Part shown: positions 1-8,122 of the stretch, one piece after another | Layout: every line of letters begins with the position of its first letter | How positions within the stretch are numbered: position 1 is the first letter of the stretch | From: CAYRWK01 sp964427965 | GTDB lineage: Bacteria > Patescibacteriota > WWE3 > UBA101185 > UBA10185 | Length of the DNA stretch: 20,647 nucleotides | Assembly (NCBI GenBank): GCA_964427965.1 | Contig: CAYRWK010000008.1 | Span: 1 to 20,647 of the forward strand | Direction: 5' to 3' | Notes under the pieces: model-generated | The model's input: only the letters and a program-made list of their open reading frames with translations | The model's database searches: none | What the model was told of the DNA's origin: nothing | Made by a program: the position numbers and the translations under genes

Positions 1-928
1 ACACCACTCTTCCATTAGATACACTTGATCTATAAGCGGAGTCATCGGTTGGAGTAATCTTTTTTGTACCTTCCGAAGTCAAGCTGTATAAATACAACCC
101 CTCATCGGGCCTTCTAAACACTATCTGTGTGTTTGATAACCACTCAGGATGAGTAGCTTTTTGAATAGTTTGCTTTTGTAAACTTTTCATATCAAAGATA
201 TATACATTAAGATCGACAATATTTTTTGGACTTGCAGTTTCTATAAAAAATACATGCAAATTATCTGGTGAAAATCTAATCTTACTGGAATCTTCCATAT
301 TTCCACCCCTACCTCCCATATTAGTTGGCAATTTTTCAACAACTGTTTGATCCCCATCCTCTACTACTGCAAACTTCCATTCTGCATCACTTTCCGAAAT
401 ATATGCAAATAAACTTCTGCTACCAAATCCAACTACACTTAGAAGTTCTGCACCAGGAATCTTTTTAAGAACACCAACCTTATTAGTTTCCAAGTCAAGA
501 TAGTAAATACCGCATCTAAAATTATTCATAATCACATGACATTTGCTAAAGCCAACTGTGTTATCGTCAATTACAGTAAGGTTATCCGCCGAATCGGGCA
601 TGTCAGTTTTTAAAAATTCCTCAGGCTCGGACGTCCATTTTGTTACCTTGCTTGTGGCTAGGTTTATAGAATAGATAGTTCCTTCGTTTGAGTAAAAAAC
701 CTCTTTAACGGAGTCTGTTGTTGTATCGTCAGTAGTCTTTGTGTCTTTAACTAACTCATTTTCTTGAGTATCCTCATTACTCTTTTCCAAAGAAGCCACC
801 CTGAGTAGGTATAAACATATTCCTGCCATCAGAACTACTAAGACAATTAGCAATATTAAAATAACTGTTATTAAGTTTTTCTTTCCGCTTGTTGAAGCAG
901 ATGGTATTTGAGCAGTAGTATTTTCCAT
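1..928 (-). CDS. Membrane-anchored TolB/WD40-like beta-propeller protein (partial, C-terminus off window)
   Basis: The reverse-strand frame is open from the ATG at 928 to the window edge, about 309 codons. Residues 1-16 are polar and cytoplasmic (MENTTAQIPSASTSGK). A single hydrophobic helix covers about residues 19-42 and is followed by an acidic Thr/Asp/Glu linker to about 75. The rest has repeating beta-rich blades, for example EGTIYSINLATSKVTKW, a FSPDNLHVFF motif and EGLYLYSLTSEGTKKIT, typical of TolB-like or YncE-like propeller repeats. I infer an extracytoplasmic binding or scaffold domain tethered to the membrane; ligand unknown. The start is supported by a TATAAT hexamer 6 nt upstream. 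The gene diverges from the cysteine-rich protein at 948 with about 20 bp between them. It has no enzyme motif I can see. Confidence 0.8.
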   Translation of the reverse strand, partial: MENTTAQIPSASTSGKKNLITVILILLIVLVVLMAGICLYLLRVASLEKSNEDTQENELVKDTKTTDDTTTDSVKEVFYSNEGTIYSINLATSKVTKWTSEPEEFLKTDMPDSADNLTVIDDNTVGFSKCHVIMNNFRCGIYYLDLETNKVGVLKKIPGAELLSVVGFGSRSLFAYISESDAEWKFAVVEDGDQTVVEKLPTNMGGRGGNMEDSSKIRFSPDNLHVFFIETASPKNIVDLNVYIFDMKSLQKQTIQKATHPEWLSNTQIVFRRPDEGLYLYSLTSEGTKKITPTDDSAYRSSVSNGRVV

Positions 929-934
929 ATTTTA

Positions 935-940
935 ATTATA
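935..940 (-). promoter_or_regulatory. -10 element for the TolB-like gene
   Basis: Reverse strand TATAAT, then taaaat (6 nt), then the ATG at 928. This predicts a transcript starting at or next to the start codon. The forward strand of the same bases reads TTATAC just before the TTG at 948, so the two divergent promoters probably overlap. Confidence 0.6.
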
Positions 941-947
941 CACACTC

Positions 948-2888
948 TTGCACCGTAGGTTATTTAATCTTAAACTTAATATAGCTGTGATAAAAATAAT
1001 AAATTTGTTTGCCATATTATTCTTGTCTCTTTTTATTAACACCGTTGCATTTGCTCAGGACTGTTCAAACTATTGTTCGGAGGATACCTACTACACAAAC
1101 GGCCGATATAACTCAAGAAGTAGTGAATGTGAATTTTCATCACGAGAAAAATGCGATTACGGATGCGAGTCAAGATCGGGATGTAAAGATGCCCCAAAAG
1201 AGGAGGTCAGGGTTGAGGAGGAAGAACGCGAGGAAGAGGAACCTAGTACCCCGGTACAAACCACCACGCAAACAGTGGAGCAAGTGGAGCAACAAGAAAC
1301 ACAACATGCAACAGAACCTAGCACTTCAGAAGAAACTCCAGAAGAAGAGGAAACAAGCGAGCCGGTAGTAAGCACCGATATCGCTACCACACCTACTCAA
1401 CCAAAAACACTTAGATACAGTCAGGGAGATGGTGAAGAGCAAACAGAAGTTCCAGGAAGTAGTTTACAAATAGCCGTAGACGGAAATGCTATTACAATAG
1501 ATCAACCTGAACTGGACGATCTTCAAAACAGATTTATGTCACAAGGCCGCATCATTGAAAAAGCAGAGATATCAGTTGAAAAAAACGAAGAAAACAAGGA
1601 AAAGCTATATATCAACTTTGATTTAATCAAACCGGTGAAGCTTCTTTGGTTTATTGACACAACTATTGCAGAGACCGTTAAGGTAGATGGACAAAGCTTA
1701 ACGGAAGTATCCACACAAAGGCCTTGGTGGTCTATATTTACTAGGGAAAAATCCCCAAGAGATAGCATTCCATACTACTGCGAGGAAAATACAGACTGCA
1801 ACAAATATGAGGATACTAACCAATGCAATGGAACCCTATACTGTGACATAAAAAGAAAGGCCTGCAAGATTAACCCTTCTACTATAACGGAGTGTCCCAA
1901 AACGTACAGCGGTGACGGCTGTCTTGCAAACACATGCAATACAAAAAACGGTAAATGTGAAATGACCCCTGTAGCAACAGGCGTTGCCTGTGATGACGGT
2001 AATTTATGTACAGCAAACGAAACTTGTAACGAAGGCGCTTGCGCAGGCGGCAATTACACATGTCAGTGCCAAAAAAATTCCGACTGCCAAGCTTTTGAGG
2101 ACAACACCATATGCAATGGAACTCTTTACTGTAACGCAGAAAATAACAAGTGTGAAGTAAATCCGGCAACAATAATTAATTGCTACACCAACCAAACAAA
2201 TGGGTGCACACAAAATATATGCAATCCCCAATCAGGGAAATGTGAAGTGCAAGCAGTAAATATTGGGCACTCTTGCCAAAGTCCTGGGGCGTGTTACGAC
2301 ACCAAATGTACCGAGGATGGTCAGTGCTTGGCCAGTTGGAACTACGATAAATATCTGGATAGCGGGAACAAGTGTGAATGCGCTAACAACGCTGATTGCT
2401 CTAAACTGGAGGATGGCAATTTATGTAATGGCACTTTATTCTGCAATCAACAGACCGGAACATGCGAACTAAACCCCACCACAGTTGTAAACTGCCCAAG
2501 TGTATACGACACAGAATGCAAGATTAACTTATGTGAGCCTAAAACAGGACAATGCAAAATGGCTCCCGTAAATATTGGGGGTAGTTGCACAGGAGGGCAT
2601 AGTTGTGACGATGCTACATGCTCCCAACAAGGAGAATGTGTACAAACGTGGAATTATGAAAAGGTGATTAATAATACTGTTAAGTGTGAATGTGCTGAAA
2701 ACAGCGACTGCGACAAATTGGAAGACGGCAATTTATGCAACGGCATATTGTACTGCGATAAGGCTATGGGTACCTGTAAGTTAAATCCCTCAACCACTGT
2801 GTACTGCCAAACTGTAAACAACACTGATTTTCAAGAAAATATCTGCCAACCGACTACGGGAAAATGTGTTATGACTAAAATACAATGA
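948..2888 (+). CDS. Large secreted cysteine-rich repeat protein
   Basis: This is a 646-residue protein with a signal peptide (core LFAILFLSLFINTVAFA, likely cleavage after AFA) and then a short Cys-rich head with CSNYCSED. A Pro/Glu/Thr/Gln-rich linker (about 82-160) and a beta-rich domain (about 168-270, ending in a Trp-rich stretch) follow. From Cys278 to the end there are four tandem Cys-rich units with the core NxDCxxxED, CNGTLYC, NPxT, NxC, GxC. Such multi-disulfide modules are typical of extracellular adhesins or surface stalks; the actual function is not recognisable. The start is uncertain. TTG 948 has a TTATAC 6 nt upstream. GTG 987 would give a tighter signal peptide beginning MIKIINLF. 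The gene heads a co-directional series to 6983. Confidence 0.85.
   Translation: MHRRLFNLKLNIAVIKIINLFAILFLSLFINTVAFAQDCSNYCSEDTYYTNGRYNSRSSECEFSSREKCDYGCESRSGCKDAPKEEVRVEEEEREEEEPSTPVQTTTQTVEQVEQQETQHATEPSTSEETPEEEETSEPVVSTDIATTPTQPKTLRYSQGDGEEQTEVPGSSLQIAVDGNAITIDQPELDDLQNRFMSQGRIIEKAEISVEKNEENKEKLYINFDLIKPVKLLWFIDTTIAETVKVDGQSLTEVSTQRPWWSIFTREKSPRDSIPYYCEENTDCNKYEDTNQCNGTLYCDIKRKACKINPSTITECPKTYSGDGCLANTCNTKNGKCEMTPVATGVACDDGNLCTANETCNEGACAGGNYTCQCQKNSDCQAFEDNTICNGTLYCNAENNKCEVNPATIINCYTNQTNGCTQNICNPQSGKCEVQAVNIGHSCQSPGACYDTKCTEDGQCLASWNYDKYLDSGNKCECANNADCSKLEDGNLCNGTLFCNQQTGTCELNPTTVVNCPSVYDTECKINLCEPKTGQCKMAPVNIGGSCTGGHSCDDATCSQQGECVQTWNYEKVINNTVKCECAENSDCDKLEDGNLCNGILYCDKAMGTCKLNPSTTVYCQTVNNTDFQENICQPTTGKCVMTKIQ
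1779..2885 (+). repeat. Four tandem ~104-residue cysteine-rich protein repeats
   Basis: Units start at 1779, 2067, 2379 and 2691, with periods of 96, 104 and 104 codons; the fourth unit is cut short after about 65 codons by the stop. Each begins C-x-C or CEENTDC-like, then xxEDxxxCNGTLYC, a Cys before NPxT, an N-x-C pair and GKC. DNA identity between units is only moderate, so this is an old duplication held by selection on the protein. The fourth unit has Phe where units 1-3 have Cys before the NIC motif. Confidence 0.85.
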
Positions 2889-2898
2889 TAGGAAATTT

Positions 2899-3537
2899 AT
2901 GAAAAAACTTATATTTATTCTATTGTTCGTTATACTAACTCTTTCTGGGTTCTTTGTGGTCAGAATACTATTTAGCGGCAACGAAGACACGTGGGTATGT
3001 GAAAACGGTTCTTGGGTAAAACATGGCAACCCAGACTCCCGAGCTCCAACAACCGTATGTGGCAAGAAAAAAACTGCAAGACCGGGAGAATTTTCTAACG
3101 GACAAATATACGAAATATTTGAAACGGATGATTTTGAGATTAAATACCCTAAATGGCCAAATATTGATAAAAAGCTTGTAGCTGAACCGGAAAAAGTTGA
3201 GGTGGCTGTCACCAATGAAGGCTGTGCTTTTGTGATTACATCCCAAACAGTGCCTAGCAACCTCACCTACAAAGACTTTATGGAAAAACAGCTTGTGGAC
3301 CAGCAAGCGGCACTTCAATACCCAACTACAATCGTTAACAAAAAAATTGAAGAAGCTACGGCACAACTGGAAAGCGAAATATCAATAGGAACTTCCAAAG
3401 TAAAGTCGGTATCGTATGGTTACATGTCTAGTACAAGGCAGTCTTATGGAATCGGGTTTGTCGCGGAAAAATCGGTTTTTGACACAGGATGTAAATCTCT
3501 TATAAACGATGTTATTGACAGTATCGTTGTAAAGTAA
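2899..3537 (+). CDS. Membrane-anchored extracytoplasmic protein with WVCENGSWVKHG motif
   Basis: This 212-residue protein has an N-terminal hydrophobic anchor (residues 4-25) and then DTWVCENGSWVKHGNPDS, a short Trp/Cys/Gly motif ending in a second Cys (TTVC). I associate this motif with anchored proteins of Patescibacteria. The remainder (about 75-212) has an alpha/beta pattern with two Cys (GCAF, TGCKS), loosely like PsbP-type or other small extracytoplasmic domains. An AGGA ribosome-binding site lies 7 nt before the ATG, and the gene starts 10 nt after the Cys-rich gene, so the two are probably co-transcribed. Function unknown. Confidence 0.8.
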   Translation: MKKLIFILLFVILTLSGFFVVRILFSGNEDTWVCENGSWVKHGNPDSRAPTTVCGKKKTARPGEFSNGQIYEIFETDDFEIKYPKWPNIDKKLVAEPEKVEVAVTNEGCAFVITSQTVPSNLTYKDFMEKQLVDQQAALQYPTTIVNKKIEEATAQLESEISIGTSKVKSVSYGYMSSTRQSYGIGFVAEKSVFDTGCKSLINDVIDSIVVK

Positions 3538-3555
3538 ACCTCCCCACACTTGTTG

Positions 3556-3561
3556 TATCAT
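3556..3561 (+). promoter_or_regulatory. Candidate -10 for the first GT-C-like gene
   Basis: TATCAT lies 7 nt before the ATG at 3569, with no Shine-Dalgarno sequence between. The spacing fits the leaderless pattern of the window, but the hexamer is weaker than the others. Confidence 0.35.
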
Positions 3562-3568
3562 TACTCTA

Positions 3569-4858
3569 ATGAAAATGAAAACAGTGCTTCTACTTTTTTT
3601 GGTTGTATTCTCGGTGTACACAATAAACACACCCTTTGATTACATCAAAAATAAACAAGACAAGATGTATAGAAACTTACTCCCCTCAGATGATGTTATT
3701 CCAAACACAGTATTACCTTTTTTGTTGCTAAAATACGGAACACTAAATTACGAGGTTATAAAGGATTCGGGACTTATTCAGTGCAGAACAAACTGTAGAT
3801 ACTTTTTTCTACAAACACCTGAAGGAATATATTCCGTATACCCAATTCTTACCGGTTTAATGGCTCTACCATTTTATCTTTTACCCATGGTTTTAAACCT
3901 TATTCCCGAAATTACAAGTCATGGAAATATCCTGCGAATTTTATTATTAGGAAGAACAACTGCGGGTATTTATGCCACTTTCTCTGTAGTTCTTTTTTAC
4001 CTAATGTTGCAAAAAGTCTCCACCAATAAACTAAGAATAATGATCTTTACCCTATTCTATGCTTTTGGAACCTGCACTTGGAGTATTTCCAGTAGAGGTC
4101 TTTGGCAACATACAACATCTCAATTTTTAAATAGCATCGCACTTTATCTGCTTTTTCTCTCGGTTGAAAAACCAAAGCTGATACCTTGGGTAGCTTTTAC
4201 GTTGGGATGGGCAGTGGCCGCTAGACCAACAAATTTAATATTTGCAATTATTGCTACTATTTACGTCTTTTTTAACTACAGAAAGTACTTTATAACATTC
4301 ATACTGGCCACACTTCCCGCAATAATATTTTTATGTGCTATTAATATCATTTTGTTTGGGTCTCCTTTTACAGAAGGTTACTCCGCTCGCGGATACAACG
4401 CCTTTGACTTAACACACTGGTCAACCCCATTCACCGAAAGCCTACCGGTATTTTTCTTAAGCCCGGCTCGCTCTTACTTAGTGTTATCCCCACCTCTGTT
4501 ATTTTCATTTTTAACATGCTTTAAAGTATTTTTTACTAGAAAATACCCAACACAGTTTAGTAAGTTATTAAAGTATCTGATACCAATATACCTTGTTAAT
4601 ACGCTAGTAATTCTCAAGTGGGTTGGGTGGGATGGTTCTAACGCTTTTGGATACAGAATGTTTGTAGATATTCTTCCAATAACCGCATTATTAGCATTTG
4701 ATTTTCTTAAAGACATTTCAAAAAGAGAATTTGCATTGTTGTGTGTTTTAATAATTACGTCGATACTTTTTCAAATAAATGCCGTAACATTAAGAAAGAG
4801 TAGGTGTTTAAGTTCATATAATTGGGGATTTTACTGCCTTCTCCCACTTAAAAGATAA
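3569..4858 (+). CDS. Multi-pass membrane protein, GT-C glycosyltransferase-like (paralog 1)
   Basis: The protein has 429 residues and about 10 predicted membrane helices. After the first helix comes a non-cytoplasmic loop with Ser-Asp-Asp (41-42, PSDDVIPNTVLP). The position fits the catalytic Asp in the first loop of GT-C enzymes that use polyprenyl-phosphate sugars. Other landmarks are a YPILTGLMALPFYL segment, GRTTAGIYA, SSRGLWQHTTSQF, AARPTNL and a C-terminal RKSRC...W.FYCL tail with two Cys. All recur in the gene at 5640, so the two are clear paralogs. I infer transfer of a sugar from a lipid carrier at the outer face of the membrane. The family call rests on topology and the loop Asp. 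The methyltransferase follows 11 nt later. Confidence 0.8.
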   Translation: MKMKTVLLLFLVVFSVYTINTPFDYIKNKQDKMYRNLLPSDDVIPNTVLPFLLLKYGTLNYEVIKDSGLIQCRTNCRYFFLQTPEGIYSVYPILTGLMALPFYLLPMVLNLIPEITSHGNILRILLLGRTTAGIYATFSVVLFYLMLQKVSTNKLRIMIFTLFYAFGTCTWSISSRGLWQHTTSQFLNSIALYLLFLSVEKPKLIPWVAFTLGWAVAARPTNLIFAIIATIYVFFNYRKYFITFILATLPAIIFLCAINIILFGSPFTEGYSARGYNAFDLTHWSTPFTESLPVFFLSPARSYLVLSPPLLFSFLTCFKVFFTRKYPTQFSKLLKYLIPIYLVNTLVILKWVGWDGSNAFGYRMFVDILPITALLAFDFLKDISKREFALLCVLIITSILFQINAVTLRKSRCLSSYNWGFYCLLPLKR

Positions 4859-4869
4859 ACCTATATAAG

Positions 4870-5643
4870 GTGCAAATGGATAACAGTATGACTGAATACG
4901 AAGAAAATATTCTGCTTAAGTTTATTGACCCAAAAGAGGTCGGTGACAAAAAAGAAATTGAACTATTTTTTAGATTTTTAAATATTGGCTATAACAAAAA
5001 ACTAGATAAAGACTTACTTTTAAAAATCATCAAAAACTGGAAAACTTCGATAAAACATTTTTTATTTGATTTAGATTTTGGACCCATTGACAGAGTACTT
5101 CGCTTGATTAGAAAAGACACGGTCCTTAGGATTCTAGAAGAAAATGGAAACCTATCACAACAAATTATCTTGGACATTGGTTGTGGCAGGCAGGCCCACC
5201 TAGCATGGAAACTAACAAAAAAAATCACCAGTTATATTGGAATAGACAAGTCCATTCCGGAAATAAATTATAAAAATATTACTCTAATTCAATCCAAAGG
5301 AGAGGAGCTTGATAAGCACATAAAAGAACGCACATGCACCGCAATAACAGCACTTGCCGTCATCGAGCATGTTGATACTCCCGAGGATCTTATACAAAAA
5401 TGCTATAACGCCTTGCAAGAAAACGGTGTGTTAATAGTAACCACACCCCCACCGGTTGCAGAACCTCTCCTCAAGCTTGTTTCTAAAATTGGACTTATTA
5501 ATAAAAGCGAAATTGATGAGCATAAAAATTATTTTGACAAACAAAGATTAGTTGGTTTGTTTGAAGGGGCGGGTTTTAGTAACACTCGCTATACTAAATT
5601 TCTATTTGGGGGAAACTCGGTGTGTACTGGAAAAAGATTATGA
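4870..5643 (+). CDS. Class I SAM-dependent methyltransferase
   Basis: This is a soluble protein of about 257 residues. The SAM-binding motif I is ILDIGCGRQAH (Gly104-Cys-Gly106), followed by an acidic GID at the end of strand 2. A motif IV-like stretch is ALAVIEHVDTPEDLI, and VLIVTTPPP is the post-IV strand. This is the Methyltransf_11/23 layout. The N-terminal 95 residues are helical and may form a cap or substrate domain. The start is GTG 4870 or ATG 4876; AAGG at 4867-4870 favours the ATG. The stop TGA overlaps the ATG of the next gene (ATGA), so translation of the two is probably coupled. Its position between two GT-C paralogs suggests a lipid-linked glycan or surface substrate; that is inference. 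Confidence 0.85.
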   Translation: MQMDNSMTEYEENILLKFIDPKEVGDKKEIELFFRFLNIGYNKKLDKDLLLKIIKNWKTSIKHFLFDLDFGPIDRVLRLIRKDTVLRILEENGNLSQQIILDIGCGRQAHLAWKLTKKITSYIGIDKSIPEINYKNITLIQSKGEELDKHIKERTCTAITALAVIEHVDTPEDLIQKCYNALQENGVLIVTTPPPVAEPLLKLVSKIGLINKSEIDEHKNYFDKQRLVGLFEGAGFSNTRYTKFLFGGNSVCTGKRL

Positions 5644-6983
5644 AAACACTAAAGGAATTAGTGGCAAACTCCCTATTAAGAACCGCAATTGTAGTTTTCC
5701 TTGTCACTCTGACGCTTTATTTGGCCAATCTTCCATATGATTTTGCTAAAAATATGGAAAAAGGTAACCCAAGAAGACTTGTGACAAGCAACGACGCGGT
5801 TGCCAACATATTTTTACCGTACCTGTTATATAAGCACCACACTTTTGACTACTGGCAAATAAAAGATGAGATCAAAAACTATATAACGGATACCGCCTAC
5901 TATCTTGTTGAGGTCGACGAGCATTATTATCCAAAATATCCGGTATTAAGCGGATTAATGGCCTTTCCTTTTTACCTTCCGGCTCTAATACTAAATAAAC
6001 TTCCGGATTTAAATACCATGAGAAATGTCTATAAAATTTGTGTGATGGGAAGAATTACAGCCTCAATATATGCAAGTATGTCGGTGGCTCTTTTTTATCT
6101 AATAATTAAAAGGCTTGAAAAGAAACTTCCTCATATTTCCTATCAAAAGTATTACAAATACATACTGTGGCTGTCAGTTGTGGCTTACGCAATGGGATCC
6201 AACACTTACACCATATCCAGTAGAGTCTTGTGGCAACACACAACCGCACAATTTATTCTGTCTATTTCAATCTTGTTGTTCTTTTACAGTTTTTCAAAAC
6301 CCAGACTCATTATGTGGCAGGGATTGCTAATGGGGTTAATGGTGCTTGCCCGCCCAACAAATATTATGGTTGCCATCCCAATTGCATTGTTTGTGTTTAT
6401 CTACTTTAGAAAACAGTTTTTGCTGTTTATTCTCGCAGCTCTTCCAACCGTGATATTTTTGGCTCTCTATAACTACTTTTTATACGGCTCTGTCACAACA
6501 GAAGGGTATCAGCTTGGGGATAAATTAGTTTTTAACACCCCAATTATTACGGGCTTAGCTGGTTTATTATTAAGCCCGGGGAAAGGATTTTTGTTTACCA
6601 TGCCTCTTTATTTTATTGGTTTTTATGAAATGATAAAAACATTGGTACATAAGTCAAAAGACACCCTGTATGTCACCCTAAGATTTTTTGCGATAGCTTT
6701 TTTACTAGCTCTTATTCTTGCGGCAAAGTGGCGCGCATGGGAGGGTGGGGACAGGTTTGGACCGGGACTTGTCACAGACGTTTTGCCAATTATTGCAGTT
6801 TTTTCATATCTAACATTGGTTAAAGTTAAGTCGAGGGTGATTTTGGTGCTAGTAACATTACTCACAGTATACTCACTGCTTGTGCACTTTAATGCCGTAA
6901 TATTTAGAAAATCCCGTTGTTCAGATGAACACAGCTGGACATTCTACTGTTTAACCCCACCAAGAGAGTGGCCTGATTATTAG
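5640..6983 (+). CDS. Multi-pass membrane protein, GT-C glycosyltransferase-like (paralog 2)
   Basis: The protein has 447 residues from the ATG at 5640. That ATG shares ATGA with the methyltransferase stop and is preferred over GTG 5622. It matches paralog 1 along its length: LPYDFAKN against TPFDYIKN, TSNDAVANIFLPYLLYKH, YPVLSGLMAFPFYLPAL, GRITASIYASMSVALFYL, SSRVLWQHTTAQF, LARPTNI, TEGYQ, LLSPGKGFL, WRAWEGGDRFGPG and the RKSRC...WTFYCL tail. Asp52 sits at the position of the likely catalytic Asp. There are about 10-11 helices. It probably uses a related lipid-linked donor with a different sugar or acceptor. Its stop abuts the stop of the reverse gene at 6984 with no bases between. Confidence 0.8.
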   Translation: MKTLKELVANSLLRTAIVVFLVTLTLYLANLPYDFAKNMEKGNPRRLVTSNDAVANIFLPYLLYKHHTFDYWQIKDEIKNYITDTAYYLVEVDEHYYPKYPVLSGLMAFPFYLPALILNKLPDLNTMRNVYKICVMGRITASIYASMSVALFYLIIKRLEKKLPHISYQKYYKYILWLSVVAYAMGSNTYTISSRVLWQHTTAQFILSISILLFFYSFSKPRLIMWQGLLMGLMVLARPTNIMVAIPIALFVFIYFRKQFLLFILAALPTVIFLALYNYFLYGSVTTEGYQLGDKLVFNTPIITGLAGLLLSPGKGFLFTMPLYFIGFYEMIKTLVHKSKDTLYVTLRFFAIAFLLALILAAKWRAWEGGDRFGPGLVTDVLPIIAVFSYLTLVKVKSRVILVLVTLLTVYSLLVHFNAVIFRKSRCSDEHSWTFYCLTPPREWPDY

Positions 6984-7391
6984 TTACAAAGCTTCAAATC
7001 TAATGTTTACATTAGTCTTGCCGCCAAGGTCAACACCCTGTACAACAACCTGTTTACCGTTTTCAGATCCGTCATAAACCATACTAAAAGTAGTATCAGT
7101 TGTGGCAGTGTTTATGGTTCTTTCTGTTAATCCCATTTTGGTAAGTTCTGTTCTATAAAACTCCTCGGCTTGCTTTATTGTTAGGTTAGTTGAAAAGTTA
7201 ATTTGTCCTTCTGATTCGCCTTTTGTAAAGTTTTGGACGGTTGATGGCATGGGAAATAAAGTATCGTATTTACCTATCTTTGTTGATCCACCGGAAGTAC
7301 CGGATGACCCCATCCTTGTTAAGGCAAAGACTCCAAAAATAAGTACTGCGATGACTCCTATGATTATGATTGGCAGTAATTTTTTATTCAT
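6984..7391 (-). CDS. Small membrane-anchored extracytoplasmic protein
   Basis: This is a 135-residue protein. The start at 7391 (MNKKLLPIIIIGVIAVLIFG) gives a Lys-rich N-terminus followed directly by a membrane helix (6-26), then a Gly/Ser linker. The start is supported by TGTTACACT, an extended -10 ending 6 nt before the ATG; a longer frame to 7415 adds only eight residues. The soluble part (about 45-135) carries a helix with EEFYRTELTKMGLTE followed by beta strands. That pattern is common in small anchored proteins of this group, but I recognise no named domain and no function. Confidence 0.75.
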   Translation of the reverse strand: MNKKLLPIIIIGVIAVLIFGVFALTRMGSSGTSGGSTKIGKYDTLFPMPSTVQNFTKGESEGQINFSTNLTIKQAEEFYRTELTKMGLTERTINTATTDTTFSMVYDGSENGKQVVVQGVDLGGKTNVNIRFEAL

Positions 7392-7397
7392 GTATAA

Positions 7398-7406
7398 AGT
7401 GTAACA
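7398..7406 (-). promoter_or_regulatory. Extended -10 promoter for the anchored protein gene
   Basis: Reverse strand TGTTACACT followed by ttatac (6 nt) and the ATG at 7391. No room for a Shine-Dalgarno site, so the transcript should be leaderless. Confidence 0.6.
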
Positions 7407-7429
7407 CACCCACATCTCTTAACTTTTCT

Positions 7430-7438
7430 TGATATAAT
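7430..7438 (+). promoter_or_regulatory. Extended -10 promoter for the cytochrome gene
   Basis: TGATATAAT is a perfect TGnTATAAT. It lies 9 nt before the ATG at 7448, which identifies that ATG as the intended start even though TAA follows it. Confidence 0.65.
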
Positions 7439-7447
7439 TTCTAAGCT

Positions 7448-8122
7448 ATGTAAAAGAACTTAACATACTGGTTTGTAAAAATAGATAGAATTGCTGCGTG
7501 GACATTACTTGTAACTATTATCCTGTATCTGCTAACAGGTTTTGGGATGACAAAAGGAATAATAAACCGGGACATTGCATCAAAATTGCACAAAGATATT
7601 TTACCTCTTATCGCAGTTACAGCTTTTACTTTGCATATTAGCTGGTCAGCTCATTTGTCTCTTATTCGATGGAAAATATGGAATAAGGTTACCAAGATTG
7701 TTTGGATTGTATTTTGTCTTTTAGTGTTTTCAACCTTTATTTATCTTGATGTGTTCTATAAACCGGCTTCTTCTTCTAAAAAGCAGTTACCTGCAACAAC
7801 TGGCTCAGCTAAATTACCCACAACAGAAAACAAACCGGAAGACTCTTTGGAAGATGAAACAAACCCACCAACAAAAGTCACACAAACCCCCATACTAAAA
7901 GACACTATCTTTACTACCATAGAATTAGCAGAGTTTGACGGGAAGAATGGAAATCTTGCTTATGTTGCAGTAGATGGAAATGTGTATGATTTAACAACTG
8001 TATTTATAAACGGAGTACACAAGGGACATAATGCAGGACAAGATTTATCTCAAGCTTTTCACGATCAACACATGCAATCTATTTTAAGCAAATTTACTGT
8101 TGTTGGAGTTCTACAAAACTAA
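7448..8122 (+). CDS. Membrane cytochrome b-like protein fused to a cytochrome b5-like heme domain (nonsense at codon 2)
   Basis: The frame runs from ATG 7448, but codon 2 is TAA (7451-7453). It then stays open from AAG 7454 to the stop. The first later ATG is 7547, which would remove the first membrane helix (WTLLVTIILYLLTGFGM). Three helices follow the pattern of small cytochrome b561/DUF4405-type domains, with His in LHKDILPLIAV and in FTLHISWSAHL as likely heme ligands. A Pro/Thr/Glu/Lys linker leads to a C-terminal domain (about the last 70 residues) with VDGNVYDLTTVF, GVHKGHNAGQDLSQAF and VVGVL. That is the signature of bacterial predicted heme/steroid-binding cytochrome b5-like proteins. 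I infer electron transfer across or at the membrane. Its end overlaps the convergent NUDIX gene by 12 bp. The nonsense codon may be a mutation or a base error (AAA to TAA would give MKKNLTYWF). Confidence 0.75.

Noticed and set aside
1157..1390. Reverse-strand Ser/Val-rich frame inside the Cys-rich gene
   Set aside because: It is the complement of the Glu/Thr-rich linker; low complexity explains the open frame.
7038..7400. Lipoprotein signal on the anchored protein at 6984-7391
   Set aside because: No Cys follows the hydrophobic helix, so it is a membrane anchor and not a lipobox.
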